This document shows, in pieces, positions 8,065 through 17,282 of a DNA stretch of 64,000 bases (position 1 is its first letter; each line of letters begins with the position of its first letter). A program made the position numbers and the translations under genes. The DNA is from Citrobacter telavivensis. Lineage in GTDB: Bacteria; Pseudomonadota; Gammaproteobacteria; Enterobacterales; Enterobacteriaceae. Under the pieces are notes generated by a model. That model was given only the letters and a program-made list of their open reading frames with translations. It ran no database searches and had not been told where the DNA came from. Location of the stretch: the NCBI GenBank assembly GCA_009363175.1, contig CP045205.1, forward strand, positions 1,054,001-1,118,000, in the 5' to 3' direction.

Positions 8065-9204
8065 TCAGGCGTCCCGCGGGAGTCCCCTCTCGATAGCGTT
8101 GACCAGTCGCCTTTGCTTCGGGGATTGCACGTCAACCACGCAGGCGTTTCGCTTCGCGATTTGCTGCGCGACAGCCCATTCAATATGCTCATCAAGAAGT
8201 GGGTGCTCACCCCGACGGCTTTCCAGCGCGGAAAGGGCGGCGTCACTCCAGGGGGCATTGCCGAGGGCGACAGCAATATTACGCAGCCAGCGCAGATGAC
8301 CAATACGGCGAATAGCCGATCCTTCCGTAATTTTTAAAAACGTTGCTTCACTCCAGGCAAACAGCTCAATCAACTCGGGCGCATGAAGTGCCTTGCGTGG
8401 GCTGAAATCGTCTTCGCTGGTCAGGTATGAATAGCGGTTCCACGGACAGATCAACTGGCAGTCATCACAACCGTAGATCCGGTTGCCCATGAGTGGCCGC
8501 AGGGCTTCAGGGATCGCGCCTTCCAGTTCGATGGTGAGGTAAGAGATGCAGCGACGTGCATCCACCGTGTAAGGGGCAACAATTGCACCGGTCGGGCAGG
8601 TGGTGATGCAGGCGACGCATTTCCCGCATCCTTCCTCCACGGGATCGTCAACCGGCAGGGGTAAATCAATCAGTAACTCACCGAGAAAGAAAAACGACCC
8701 CGCTTCGCGGTTCAGGATGAGTGAGTGCTTACCTGTCCATCCAAGACCGGCTTTTTCCGCCAGCGGGCGCTCAAGTATGGGCGCAGAGTCGACAAAAGGT
8801 CTAAAATTCAGCGTGACACAATGCTGCTGAATCATCTCGCCCAGCTTTTTGAGGCGGTTACGTAAAAGCTTATGGTAGTCGCGCCCCAGGGCATAGCGAC
8901 TGATGTAGCCCTGTGCGGGGTTTTTCAGCGTACTGGCAAACGCGGCGTGGGCGGGAAGATAGTTCATGCGCACGCTGATGACGCGTAGCGTGCCGGGCAA
9001 CAGCTCATGGGGACGCGCGCGCATCATGCCGTGGCGCGCCATCCAGTCCATTTCGCCATGGTATTGTTTGTCCAGCCACGCCTGCAGTTTGGGTTCGGAC
9101 TCGCTCAGGTCGGTATCGGTAATACCGACCTGCTGAAAGCCCAGTTCCAGCCCCCACTGCTTAATTTTTCGCACTAACTGATTGAGATCGAGGGGCTCTG
9201 ACAT
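8065..9204 (-). CDS. queG: Epoxyqueuosine reductase QueG
   Basis: QueG reduces epoxyqueuosine to queuosine at the wobble base of tRNAs with GUN anticodons, using cobalamin and two 4Fe-4S clusters. From the ATG at 9204 the product is 379 residues, as in E. coli, starting MSEPLDLNQL. The ferredoxin-like cluster motifs CGKCVACITTCPTGA and CDDCQLICPWN are present, as is FRPFVDSAPILERPLAEKAG of the family. A HEAT-like C-terminal part follows. The frame stays open upstream to 9312, but that extension overlaps nnr and is not supported. The start codon overlaps that of nnr head to head. It ends against the datA region. Confidence 0.96.
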   Translation of the reverse strand: MSEPLDLNQLVRKIKQWGLELGFQQVGITDTDLSESEPKLQAWLDKQYHGEMDWMARHGMMRARPHELLPGTLRVISVRMNYLPAHAAFASTLKNPAQGYISRYALGRDYHKLLRNRLKKLGEMIQQHCVTLNFRPFVDSAPILERPLAEKAGLGWTGKHSLILNREAGSFFFLGELLIDLPLPVDDPVEEGCGKCVACITTCPTGAIVAPYTVDARRCISYLTIELEGAIPEALRPLMGNRIYGCDDCQLICPWNRYSYLTSEDDFSPRKALHAPELIELFAWSEATFLKITEGSAIRRIGHLRWLRNIAVALGNAPWSDAALSALESRRGEHPLLDEHIEWAVAQQIAKRNACVVDVQSPKQRRLVNAIERGLPRDA

Positions 9205-10750
9205 GACGGACCATACAATGAAGAAAAACCCCATCAGTATACCACACTCCATCTGGCCCGCCGATGACATCAAACGACTGGAGCGAGAGGCCGCCGACGC
9301 GCTAGGGCTCACGCTGTTCGAGCTGATGCTGCGGGCGGGTGAGGCGGTGTTTGATGTGGCTCGAGAGTCCCGGCCTTATGCCCGGCGCTGGTTGGTGCTC
9401 TGCGGTCACGGTAATAACGGTGGCGATGGCTACGTGGTGGCGAGGCTGGCGAAGGCGGCTGGGATTCTGGTCACCTTGATAGCGCAGGAGAGCGACAAAC
9501 CGCTCCCCGAGGAAGCCGCACAGGCGCGAGAGGCCTGGCTGAACGCAGGCGGTGTTATTCATTCCCCGGCGATCGCCTGGCCGGAAAATATCGACCTGAT
9601 TATTGACGCGCTGTTAGGGACTGGGTTAACCCAGGCGCCGCGCGAACCGTTGTCTACGTTAATCGAACGGACAAACGCCCATCCTGCACCTGTTGTCTCG
9701 ATAGACATACCTTCCGGGTTGCTGGCACAAACGGGAGCGACGCCCGGTGCGGTCATCAGGGCCGAACGCACGGTTACCTTTATCGTCCTGAAACCGGGCC
9801 TGCTGACAGGAAAAGCCCGTGATGTCACCGGGCGCGTCCATTTTAATTCGCTAGGACTGGACGACTGGCTGGCGGGGCAGGATGCGCCGATTCAACGCTT
9901 CGACGCCTCGCAACTTGCGCACTGGCTCTCTCCGCGTCGTGCAACGTCGCATAAAGGCGATCACGGTCGGCTGGTGGTGATTGGCGGCGATCACGGTACG
10001 GCAGGCGCGATTCGGCTGGCTGGCGAAGCGGCGCTGCGTGCCGGGGCGGGACTGGTACGCGTGCTGACGCGCAGCGAGAATATCGCCCCGCTGTTGACCG
10101 CTCGTCCCGAACTGATGGTGCATGAGCTGACGCCGCAGTCCCTTGACGAAAGCCTCGCATGGGCGGATGTCATCATCATTGGTCCTGGGCTTGGACAGGC
10201 GGAGTGGGGCAAAAAAGCGCTGCAAAAAGTCGAGAATTTTCGTAAACCGATGCTCTGGGACGCGGATGCGTTGAACCTGCTGGCAATCAACCCCGATAAA
10301 CGTCACAATCGCGTCATCACACCGCACCCGGGAGAAGCCGCGCGGTTACTGGGGTGTTCTGTCGCAGAAATTGAAAGCGATCGCTTACATTCTGCTCAGC
10401 GTCTGGTAAAACGTTACGGAGGTGTTGCGGTGTTGAAAGGGGCGGGAACGGTAGTTGCCGCACAACCAGAGGCATTGGGAATTGTCGATGTCGGGAACGC
10501 GGGCATGGCCAGCGGCGGCATGGGCGATGTGCTCTCCGGTATTATTGGCGCATTGCTCGGACAGAAGCTTACCCCGTATGATGCAGCCTGTGCTGGCAGC
10601 GTGGCCCACGGTGCGGCGGCAGATGTTCTGGCGGCGAGCGTAGGTATGCGCGGTATGTTGGCAACCGATCTTTTTTCCACGCTACAGCGTATTGTTAACC
10701 CTGATGTGATTGACGTTTATCATGATGAATCGAGTAATTCCGCTACCTGA
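9203..10750 (+). CDS. nnr: Bifunctional NAD(P)H-hydrate repair enzyme Nnr
   Basis: Nnr repairs hydrated NAD(P)H. The N-terminal YjeF_N domain (about 1-220, with CGHGNNGGDGYV) epimerises R- and S-hydrates, and the C-terminal ribokinase-like domain (about 225-505, with GDHGTAGA and NAGMASGGMGDVLSG) is an ADP-dependent dehydratase. The start at 9203 (MTDHTMKKNP) gives 515 residues, the E. coli length; a second in-frame Met lies five codons later. Gene order nnr-tsaE-amiB-mutL-miaA-hfq-hflXKC is the classical operon. Its ATG shares two bases with the queG ATG on the other strand, so its promoter must lie inside queG. Confidence 0.96.
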   Translation: MTDHTMKKNPISIPHSIWPADDIKRLEREAADALGLTLFELMLRAGEAVFDVARESRPYARRWLVLCGHGNNGGDGYVVARLAKAAGILVTLIAQESDKPLPEEAAQAREAWLNAGGVIHSPAIAWPENIDLIIDALLGTGLTQAPREPLSTLIERTNAHPAPVVSIDIPSGLLAQTGATPGAVIRAERTVTFIVLKPGLLTGKARDVTGRVHFNSLGLDDWLAGQDAPIQRFDASQLAHWLSPRRATSHKGDHGRLVVIGGDHGTAGAIRLAGEAALRAGAGLVRVLTRSENIAPLLTARPELMVHELTPQSLDESLAWADVIIIGPGLGQAEWGKKALQKVENFRKPMLWDADALNLLAINPDKRHNRVITPHPGEAARLLGCSVAEIESDRLHSAQRLVKRYGGVAVLKGAGTVVAAQPEALGIVDVGNAGMASGGMGDVLSGIIGALLGQKLTPYDAACAGSVAHGAAADVLAASVGMRGMLATDLFSTLQRIVNPDVIDVYHDESSNSAT

Positions 10751-11183
10751 CGAACAGGCAACATTAGACCTGGGACAACGGGTAGCCAAGGCCTGCAATG
10801 GCGCGACCGTTATCTACCTCTACGGTGATTTAGGTGCGGGTAAAACCACCTTTAGTCGGGGATTCCTGCAGGCGTTAGGCCATTCCGGTAATGTAAAAAG
10901 TCCAACCTATACGCTGGTCGAACCCTATTCTCTCGATAACCTGATGGTCTATCACTTCGATCTGTATCGTCTTGCCGATCCCGAGGAACTCGAATTTATG
11001 GGGATCCGCGATTATTTTGCCAACGATGCCATTTGCCTGGTGGAATGGCCACAACAGGGTAAAGGTGTACTCCCGGACCCGGATGTCGAAATACACATAG
11101 ATTACCAGGCGCAAGGTCGTGAGGCGCGCATCAGTGCTGTCTCCTCATCAGGTGATTTGTTGCTGGCGCGTTTAGCCGGTTAA
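10722..11183 (+). CDS. tsaE: tRNA threonylcarbamoyladenosine biosynthesis ATPase TsaE
   Basis: TsaE is the ATPase that drives the TsaBDE complex forming t6A37 on ANN-decoding tRNAs. The product is 153 residues from MMNRVIPLPD, as in E. coli. The Walker A motif GDLGAGKTT is at residues 35-43, followed by KSPTYTLVEPY and a Walker B-like LVEWPQQG. It overlaps the end of nnr by 29 bases and precedes amiB by 16 bases, so translation is probably coupled. An upstream in-frame start at 10710 would add four residues. Confidence 0.96.
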   Translation: MMNRVIPLPDEQATLDLGQRVAKACNGATVIYLYGDLGAGKTTFSRGFLQALGHSGNVKSPTYTLVEPYSLDNLMVYHFDLYRLADPEELEFMGIRDYFANDAICLVEWPQQGKGVLPDPDVEIHIDYQAQGREARISAVSSSGDLLLARLAG

Positions 11184-11199
11184 CCTTAAAGGTGGCGGG

Positions 11200-12531
11200 A
11201 TGATTTATCGCATCAGAAATGGGTTGGTGGCTATGCTGGTTCTGCTGTGCGCGCAGGCCGGGGCTGCCAGCCTCTCCGATATACAGGTCTCCAACGGCGA
11301 TCGGCAGGCGCGTATTACGCTCAGCTTTATTGGCGATCCTGATTATGCCTTTTCCCATGAAGGCAAACGTACCGTTGCGTTGGATATTAAGCAAACGGGG
11401 GTCATTCAGGGGCTTCCGCTGATGTTCAGCGGTAACAACCTGGTGAAGACCATTCGTTCCGGTACGGCGAAAGATCCGCAGTCACTACGACTGGTGGTGG
11501 ATTTAACTGAAAATGGGAAGACCGAGGCGGTAAAACGGCAGAATGGCGGAAATTACACGGTGGTCTTTACCATTAACGCCGATACCCCCCCTCCGCCCCC
11601 TCCTGCGCCCGTTGTCGCTAAACGCGTGGAGACGCCGGTGGTGACGCCACGTCCGAGTGAACCTGCACGCAATCCGTTTAAAGCCAGTGACGATCGAACC
11701 ACCGCCGTGACCAGTAGCAATACGGCAACACGCCCTGCGGCCAGGGCGACATCCAGCAGTGGTGACAAAGTGGTGATCGCCATCGATGCCGGGCACGGCG
11801 GACAGGACCCCGGCGCGATTGGTCCTGGCGGCACGCGAGAGAAAAATGTCACTATCGCGGTGGCCCGTAAACTGCGCACATTACTCAATGCCGACCCGAT
11901 GTTTAAAGGCGTGTTAACCCGCGATGGGGATTATTTTATCTCCGTGATGGGGCGTTCCGACGTGGCGCGAAAGCAAAACGCCAACTTCCTGGTGTCAATT
12001 CACGCCGATGCTGCGCCCAACCGAAGCGCCACCGGTGCTTCCGTATGGGTGCTGTCGAACCGGCGCGCCAACAGCGAAATGGCGAACTGGCTGGAAGAAC
12101 ATGAAAAACAGTCAGAGTTGCTGGGCGGTGCGGGGGATGTGCTGGCAAACAGCCAGTCCGATCCTTACTTAAGCCAGGCGGTGCTGGATTTGCAGTTCGG
12201 CCATTCCCAACGCGTAGGGTATGATGTGGCAACCAACATGTTAGGCCAGCTCGAACGGATTGGTTCACTGCACAAACGGCGTCCTGAGCATGCCAGCCTG
12301 GGCGTTCTGCGCTCGCCGGATATTCCGTCGGTGCTGGTGGAGACCGGCTTTATCAGTAATCACAGTGAAGAACGTCTGTTGGCGAGCGATGCGTATCAGC
12401 AGCAGCTTGCCGACGCGATCTACAAAGGGCTGCGTAACTACTTCCAGGCGCATCCGATGCAGTCGGCCCCGCAGGGAAGCGCGGCGCAAACCGCGAGCGC
12501 CGCGACGCCGGGTGAGTCGTTGATCAACTAA
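11200..12531 (+). CDS. amiB: N-acetylmuramoyl-L-alanine amidase AmiB
   Basis: AmiB cleaves the stem peptide from septal peptidoglycan in the periplasm, activated by EnvC at the FtsEX divisome complex. The 443-residue product has a signal peptide (about 1-22), an N-terminal AMIN domain (about 25-125), a proline linker (seven Pro within 130-137) and a C-terminal Amidase_3 domain. Zinc ligands His199 (DAGHGGQDPGA) and Glu214 (GGTREKN) are visible. The C-terminal LysM domain seen in some orthologues is absent, as in E. coli. It lies 16 bases after tsaE and 9 bases before mutL. Confidence 0.96.
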   Translation: MIYRIRNGLVAMLVLLCAQAGAASLSDIQVSNGDRQARITLSFIGDPDYAFSHEGKRTVALDIKQTGVIQGLPLMFSGNNLVKTIRSGTAKDPQSLRLVVDLTENGKTEAVKRQNGGNYTVVFTINADTPPPPPPAPVVAKRVETPVVTPRPSEPARNPFKASDDRTTAVTSSNTATRPAARATSSSGDKVVIAIDAGHGGQDPGAIGPGGTREKNVTIAVARKLRTLLNADPMFKGVLTRDGDYFISVMGRSDVARKQNANFLVSIHADAAPNRSATGASVWVLSNRRANSEMANWLEEHEKQSELLGGAGDVLANSQSDPYLSQAVLDLQFGHSQRVGYDVATNMLGQLERIGSLHKRRPEHASLGVLRSPDIPSVLVETGFISNHSEERLLASDAYQQQLADAIYKGLRNYFQAHPMQSAPQGSAAQTASAATPGESLIN

Positions 12532-12540
12532 GGAATTTGC

Positions 12541-14403
12541 ATGCCGATTCAGGTGTTACCGCCACAACTGGCGAACCAGATTGCCGCAGGTGAGGTGGTT
12601 GAACGACCTGCATCGGTGGTCAAAGAGCTGGTGGAAAACAGTCTCGATGCCGGGGCGACGCGGATCGATATTGATATCGAGCGCGGCGGCGCGAAGCTTA
12701 TCCGCATTCGTGACAACGGCTGTGGGATCAAGAAAGATGAACTGGCGCTGGCGTTGGCGCGTCATGCCACCAGTAAAATCGCGTCGCTTGACGATCTGGA
12801 AGCGATCATCAGCCTCGGTTTTCGCGGCGAAGCGCTGGCGAGTATCAGTTCGGTGTCTCGCCTGACGCTCACATCGCGCACTGAAGAGCAGCAGGAAGCC
12901 TGGCAAGCCTACGCCGAAGGGCGCGATATGGATGTGACGGTCAAACCGGCCGCACATCCGGTAGGGACCACGCTGGAAGTGCTCGATCTGTTCTATAACA
13001 CTCCCGCCCGGCGCAAGTTTATGCGCACCGAGAAAACCGAATTCAACCATATTGACGAGATCATTCGACGCATTGCGCTGGCGCGTTTTGATGTGACGAT
13101 CAACTTGTCGCACAACGGCAAAATGGTGCGTCAGTACCGTGCGGTAGCGAAAGACGGGCCGCAAGAGCGTCGTCTGGGGGCCATTTGCGGCACGCCGTTT
13201 CTTGAGCAGGCGCTGGCGATTGAGTGGCAGCATGGCGATCTGACCTTACGCGGCTGGGTCGCCGATCCCAATCACACCACGACGGCGCTGGCGGAAATTC
13301 AGTACTGCTACGTTAACGGACGTATGATGCGCGACAGGCTGATCAACCATGCGATTCGTCAGGCGTGTGAAGATAAGTTGGGTGCCGATCAGCAGCCCGC
13401 GTTTGTGCTGTATCTCGAGATTGACCCGCATCAGGTGGATGTCAACGTGCATCCGGCCAAGCACGAAGTGCGTTTTCATCAGTCGCGCCTGGTGCATGAC
13501 TTTATCTACCAGGGTGTACTGAGTGTGCTGCAACAGCAGCTTGAATCGCCATTACCACTGGAAGCCGAAGGTGAGCCTGCGCCCCGACACGTTCCCGAAA
13601 ACCGCGTGGCCGCCGGGCGTAACCATTTTGCCGAGCCGGCGCCGGTGCGTGAACCTACGGCACCACGCTACGCCTCCGCGCCGTCAGCGGGCAGTAGCGC
13701 TCCGCGCCCGACAGCGGCAAGCTGGCCGCATGCCCAACCGGGCTACCAGAAACAGCAGGGCGAAGTGTATCGCCAGCTCCTGCAAACGCCGACGGCGGCG
13801 ACAAAATCGCCCGCGGCGGAACCTGCGGTGTCAGCACTGGCGGGACACAGTCAGAGCTTCGGTCGCGTGCTCACTATCGTTGGCAACGACTGCGCGCTGC
13901 TGGAACGCGAAGGGAACATTTACCTGCTGGCGCTGCCCGTTGCAGAACGCTGGTTGCGTCAGGCGCAGCTCTCTGCGCAAGAGGGAAAGGTCTGTGCCCA
14001 GCCGTTGTTGATTCCGCTGCGGCTAAAAGTCTCTGCGGATGAAAAGGTCGCGCTGGAAAACGCGCAGGGCGCGCTGGTGGAATTAGGGATTGAATTTCAG
14101 GCAGATGCCCAGCATGTGACCATTCAAGCGGTGCCTTTACCCTTACGCCAACAAAATTTACAAATCTTGATTCCTGAACTGATAGGCTACCTGACGCAGC
14201 AGCCAGCGCTTGAACCTGGCAATCTGGCGCAGTGGATTGCGCGTAATCTGATGAGCGAGCATGCGCAGTGGACAATGGCTCAGGCCATTACCCTGTTGGC
14301 TGATGTGGAGCGGCTTTGCCCGCAGCTCGTGAAGGCACCGCCGGGTGGTCTGTTGCAACCTGTTGATTTACATACGGCGATGAATGCCCTGAAACATGAG
14401 TGA
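12541..14403 (+). CDS. mutL: DNA mismatch repair protein MutL
   Basis: MutL links mismatch recognition by MutS to MutH incision and UvrD loading. The product is 620 residues (E. coli 615). The N-terminal GHKL ATPase contains Glu29 (VKELVENSLDAGA), Asp58 (IRDNGCGI) and the ATP-lid motif GFRGEALASI at 93-102. A proline/alanine-rich linker runs from about 345 to 430, and the C-terminal dimerisation domain follows. No metal-binding endonuclease motif is seen, consistent with methyl-directed MutH systems. The last 8 bases overlap miaA. The linker is where the length difference from E. coli most likely lies. Confidence 0.97.
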   Translation: MPIQVLPPQLANQIAAGEVVERPASVVKELVENSLDAGATRIDIDIERGGAKLIRIRDNGCGIKKDELALALARHATSKIASLDDLEAIISLGFRGEALASISSVSRLTLTSRTEEQQEAWQAYAEGRDMDVTVKPAAHPVGTTLEVLDLFYNTPARRKFMRTEKTEFNHIDEIIRRIALARFDVTINLSHNGKMVRQYRAVAKDGPQERRLGAICGTPFLEQALAIEWQHGDLTLRGWVADPNHTTTALAEIQYCYVNGRMMRDRLINHAIRQACEDKLGADQQPAFVLYLEIDPHQVDVNVHPAKHEVRFHQSRLVHDFIYQGVLSVLQQQLESPLPLEAEGEPAPRHVPENRVAAGRNHFAEPAPVREPTAPRYASAPSAGSSAPRPTAASWPHAQPGYQKQQGEVYRQLLQTPTAATKSPAAEPAVSALAGHSQSFGRVLTIVGNDCALLEREGNIYLLALPVAERWLRQAQLSAQEGKVCAQPLLIPLRLKVSADEKVALENAQGALVELGIEFQADAQHVTIQAVPLPLRQQNLQILIPELIGYLTQQPALEPGNLAQWIARNLMSEHAQWTMAQAITLLADVERLCPQLVKAPPGGLLQPVDLHTAMNALKHE

Positions 14404-15346
14404 TATCAGTAAGGCGAGCCTGCCAAAGGCAATTTTCTTGATGGGGCCAACGGCCTCGGGCAAAACAGCGCTAGCGATTGAATTGCGTAAAGTTTTGCCA
14501 GTAGAGTTGATAAGCGTTGATTCCGCCCTTATTTACAAAGGGATGGATATCGGGACGGCGAAACCGGACGCTGAAGAGTTAAAAGTGGCTCCGCACCGAT
14601 TGCTGGATATTCGCGATCCGTCGCAGGCGTATTCTGCCGCGGATTTCCGCTGCGATGCGCTGGCGCAGATGAGTGAGATCACTGCGGCGGGGCGTATTCC
14701 GCTGTTAGTGGGCGGTACGATGTTGTATTTCAAGGCATTGCTGGAAGGTCTCTCGCCGTTACCGTCGGCAGACCCGCAGGTCAGGGCCAAAATTGAGCAA
14801 CAGGCGGCTGAGCTTGGGTGGGATGCGTTGCACCAGCAGTTGCAGACAATCGATCCGGTTGCTGCTGCGCGTATTCATCCGAATGATCCGCAAAGACTTT
14901 CCCGGGCACTGGAAGTTTTTTTCATTTCGGGTAAAACTTTAACGGAACTGACGCAAACGTCAGGTGATGCTTTACCGTACCAGGTGCATCAGTTTGCTAT
15001 CGCCCCAGCGAGCCGTGAGCTATTGCATCAACGCATCGAGCAGCGTTTTCATCAGATGTTGGCTTCAGGATTTGAAGCAGAAGTTCGGGCGCTCTTTGCC
15101 CGCGGAGATTTGCATACGGACTTGCCTTCCATTCGTTGTGTGGGATATCGCCAGATGTGGTCATACCTTGAAGGCGAAATATCATACGATGAAATGGTTT
15201 ATAGAGGTGTTTGCGCCACGAGGCAGTTGGCAAAGCGCCAGGTAACCTGGTTGCGCGGTTGGGAAGGGGCGCACTGGCTTGACAGTGAGAAACCTGAGCA
15301 GGCGCGGAACGAAGTATTACAGGTTGTTGGTGCTATCGCGAACTGA
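14396..15346 (+). CDS. miaA: tRNA dimethylallyltransferase MiaA
   Basis: MiaA transfers a dimethylallyl group to N6 of A37 in tRNAs reading UNN codons, the first step to ms2i6A. The 316-residue product equals the E. coli length. The P-loop GPTASGKT lies at 17-24, DSALIYKGMDIGTAKP follows, and the tRNA-binding part includes RCVGYRQMW. It overlaps mutL by 8 bases. The 83-base gap to hfq is AT-rich. Confidence 0.97.
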   Translation: MSDISKASLPKAIFLMGPTASGKTALAIELRKVLPVELISVDSALIYKGMDIGTAKPDAEELKVAPHRLLDIRDPSQAYSAADFRCDALAQMSEITAAGRIPLLVGGTMLYFKALLEGLSPLPSADPQVRAKIEQQAAELGWDALHQQLQTIDPVAAARIHPNDPQRLSRALEVFFISGKTLTELTQTSGDALPYQVHQFAIAPASRELLHQRIEQRFHQMLASGFEAEVRALFARGDLHTDLPSIRCVGYRQMWSYLEGEISYDEMVYRGVCATRQLAKRQVTWLRGWEGAHWLDSEKPEQARNEVLQVVGAIAN

Positions 15347-15429
15347 ATGTGTACAATTAAGGCGTATCGTGCGCAATTTTCAGAATCGAAAGATTCAAAG
15401 TACAAATAAGCATATAAGGAAAAGAGAGA

Positions 15430-15738
15430 ATGGCTAAGGGGCAATCTTTACAAGATCCGTTCCTGAACGCACTGCGTCGGGAACGTGTTCCAGTTTCTAT
15501 TTATTTGGTGAATGGTATTAAGCTGCAAGGTCAAATCGAGTCTTTTGATCAGTTTGTGATCCTGTTGAAAAACACGGTCAGCCAGATGGTTTATAAGCAC
15601 GCGATTTCTACTGTTGTCCCGTCTCGCCCGGTTTCTCATCACAGTAACAATGCCGGTGGCGGTACCAGCAGTAACTATCATCACGGTAGCAGCGCGCAGG
15701 GTTCTGCTGCGCAACAGGACAGCGAAGAGACCGAATAA
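15430..15738 (+). CDS. hfq: RNA chaperone Hfq
   Basis: Hfq is the hexameric Sm-like protein that pairs small RNAs with mRNAs. The 102-residue product (E. coli 102) has the Sm1 motif LVNGIKLQGQIESFDQFVIL and the Sm2 motif YKHAISTVVPSR. The C-terminal tail (about 70-102) is disordered and rich in His, Ser, Gly and Gln and ends in acidic residues that tune RNA release. An AAGGAAAAGAGAGA ribosome-binding region precedes the ATG. The 5' leader has a small hairpin GAATC-GAAA-GATTC at 15383-15396; Hfq is known to autoregulate its mRNA in E. coli. The hflX start lies 74 bases downstream. Confidence 0.98.
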   Translation: MAKGQSLQDPFLNALRRERVPVSIYLVNGIKLQGQIESFDQFVILLKNTVSQMVYKHAISTVVPSRPVSHHSNNAGGGTSSNYHHGSSAQGSAAQQDSEETE

Positions 15739-15759
15739 GGTTTTTGACTGTTTTACACA

Positions 15760-15787
15760 CGGGGAGCCAGAATTTCTGCGTTCCCCG
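15760..15787 (+). other. Intercistronic stem-loop between hfq and hflX
   Basis: CGGGGA (15760-15765) pairs with TCCCCG (15782-15787). No T-run follows, so transcription probably reads into hflX. It may act as a 3' stabiliser of hfq-end transcripts. Confidence 0.4.
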
Positions 15788-15812
15788 CTGATCTATATCG
15801 AGGGGTTGACGC

Positions 15813-17093
15813 TTGTTTGACCGTTATGACGCCGGTGAGCAGGCGGTACTGGTACACATCTATTTTTCGCAAGACAAAGATATGGAAGATCTCCAGGAGT
15901 TTGAGTCTCTGGTCTCTTCCGCCGGTGTCGAAGCAATGCAGGTGATTACCGGTAGCCGTAAAGCACCGCACCCGAAGTACTTTGTTGGTGAAGGTAAAGC
16001 CGTTGAAATTGCGGAAGCCGTAAAAGCGACAGGCGCTGCCGTCGTATTATTCGATCATGCATTGAGCCCGGCCCAGGAGCGAAACCTGGAGCGCCTGTGT
16101 GAGTGTCGTGTTATCGACCGCACCGGCCTTATCTTAGACATTTTTGCGCAACGTGCACGTACCCATGAGGGGAAATTGCAGGTTGAGCTGGCGCAGTTGC
16201 GCCATCTGGCTACGCGTCTTGTCCGTGGCTGGACCCACCTCGAAAGACAGAAAGGCGGGATTGGTTTGCGCGGTCCGGGTGAAACCCAGCTCGAAACCGA
16301 CCGTCGTTTATTGCGAAACCGTATATTGCAGATCCAGTCGCGCCTGGAAAAAGTTGAAAAGCAACGTGAGCAGGGGCGACAGTCGCGCATTAAGGCGGAT
16401 GTCCCGACCGTCTCGTTGGTGGGATATACCAACGCCGGAAAATCCACCCTTTTCAACCAGATAACCGAAGCCAGGGTCTATGCGGCAGATCAACTGTTTG
16501 CCACTCTGGATCCGACGCTGCGACGCATTGACGTGGCGGATGTCGGGGAAACTGTGCTGGCGGATACCGTTGGATTTATCCGCCATCTTCCGCACGATCT
16601 GGTGGCGGCGTTTAAAGCGACCCTCCAGGAAACGCGTCAGGCGACGCTGTTGCTGCATGTGGTTGATGCAGCGGACGTGCGTGTGCAGGAAAACATCGAC
16701 GCAGTGGATACGGTTCTCAAAGAGATCGATGCTCACGAGATCCCGTCCCTGATGGTGATGAACAAGATCGATATGCTGGATGACTTTGAACCGCGTATCG
16801 ACCGGGATGAAGAGAACAAACCGATCCGTGTCTGGCTTTCCGCGCAGACAGGGGTTGGGATACCACAGCTTTTTCAGGCTTTGACGGAGCGACTTTCCGG
16901 CGAGGTGGCGCAGCACACGTTGCGTTTGCCGCCGCAGGAAGGGCGTCTGAGAAGCCGTTTTTATCAGCTTCAGGCAATAGAAAAAGAGTGGATGGAGGAT
17001 GACGGTAGCGTAAGTCTGCAAGTTCGCCTGCCGATCGTTGACTGGCGTCGCCTCTGTAAACAAGAACCGGCACTGAAAGACTATGTTGTCTGA
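15813..17093 (+). CDS. hflX: Ribosome-splitting GTPase HflX
   Basis: HflX is a GTPase that binds the ribosomal E site and dissociates stalled 70S ribosomes, notably in heat stress. It starts with TTG at 15813, 8 bases after GAGGGG, and gives MFDRYDAGEQ and 426 residues, as in E. coli. The N-terminal HflX domain holds GSRKAPHPKYFVGEGK (47-62) and the conserved GGIGLRGPGETQLETDRR. The G domain shows G1 GYTNAGKS (204-211), G3 DTVG (251-254) and G4 NKID (317-320). A 189-base gap to hflK contains no clear terminator. Confidence 0.97.
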   Translation: MFDRYDAGEQAVLVHIYFSQDKDMEDLQEFESLVSSAGVEAMQVITGSRKAPHPKYFVGEGKAVEIAEAVKATGAAVVLFDHALSPAQERNLERLCECRVIDRTGLILDIFAQRARTHEGKLQVELAQLRHLATRLVRGWTHLERQKGGIGLRGPGETQLETDRRLLRNRILQIQSRLEKVEKQREQGRQSRIKADVPTVSLVGYTNAGKSTLFNQITEARVYAADQLFATLDPTLRRIDVADVGETVLADTVGFIRHLPHDLVAAFKATLQETRQATLLLHVVDAADVRVQENIDAVDTVLKEIDAHEIPSLMVMNKIDMLDDFEPRIDRDEENKPIRVWLSAQTGVGIPQLFQALTERLSGEVAQHTLRLPPQEGRLRSRFYQLQAIEKEWMEDDGSVSLQVRLPIVDWRRLCKQEPALKDYVV

Positions 17094-17282
17094 CCTGACG
17101 GATATGGCCTGAAGATTTTTTCGCCTCTGTACCTTGTGGATGTTGTGCGTCAGGAAGGCGGCAAGTCCTGAAGGCCCCTGGAATATAGTCAACTATGTGA
17201 CTGGGGTTGAGGGATGTAGCCAACGCATCTGTAGCGCAAAAGACACAGGTATAGCATCGCATAACAAATATGGAGCACAAAC

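Noticed and set aside
12556..13233. Minus-strand ORF opposite mutL (225 codons)
   Set aside because: It is a shadow of the mutL reading frame caused by high GC at third codon positions.
16308..17192. Long minus-strand ORF opposite hflX (294 codons)
   Set aside because: It lies wholly within the conserved hflX gene on the other strand, has no ribosome-binding site and shows no protein family features.
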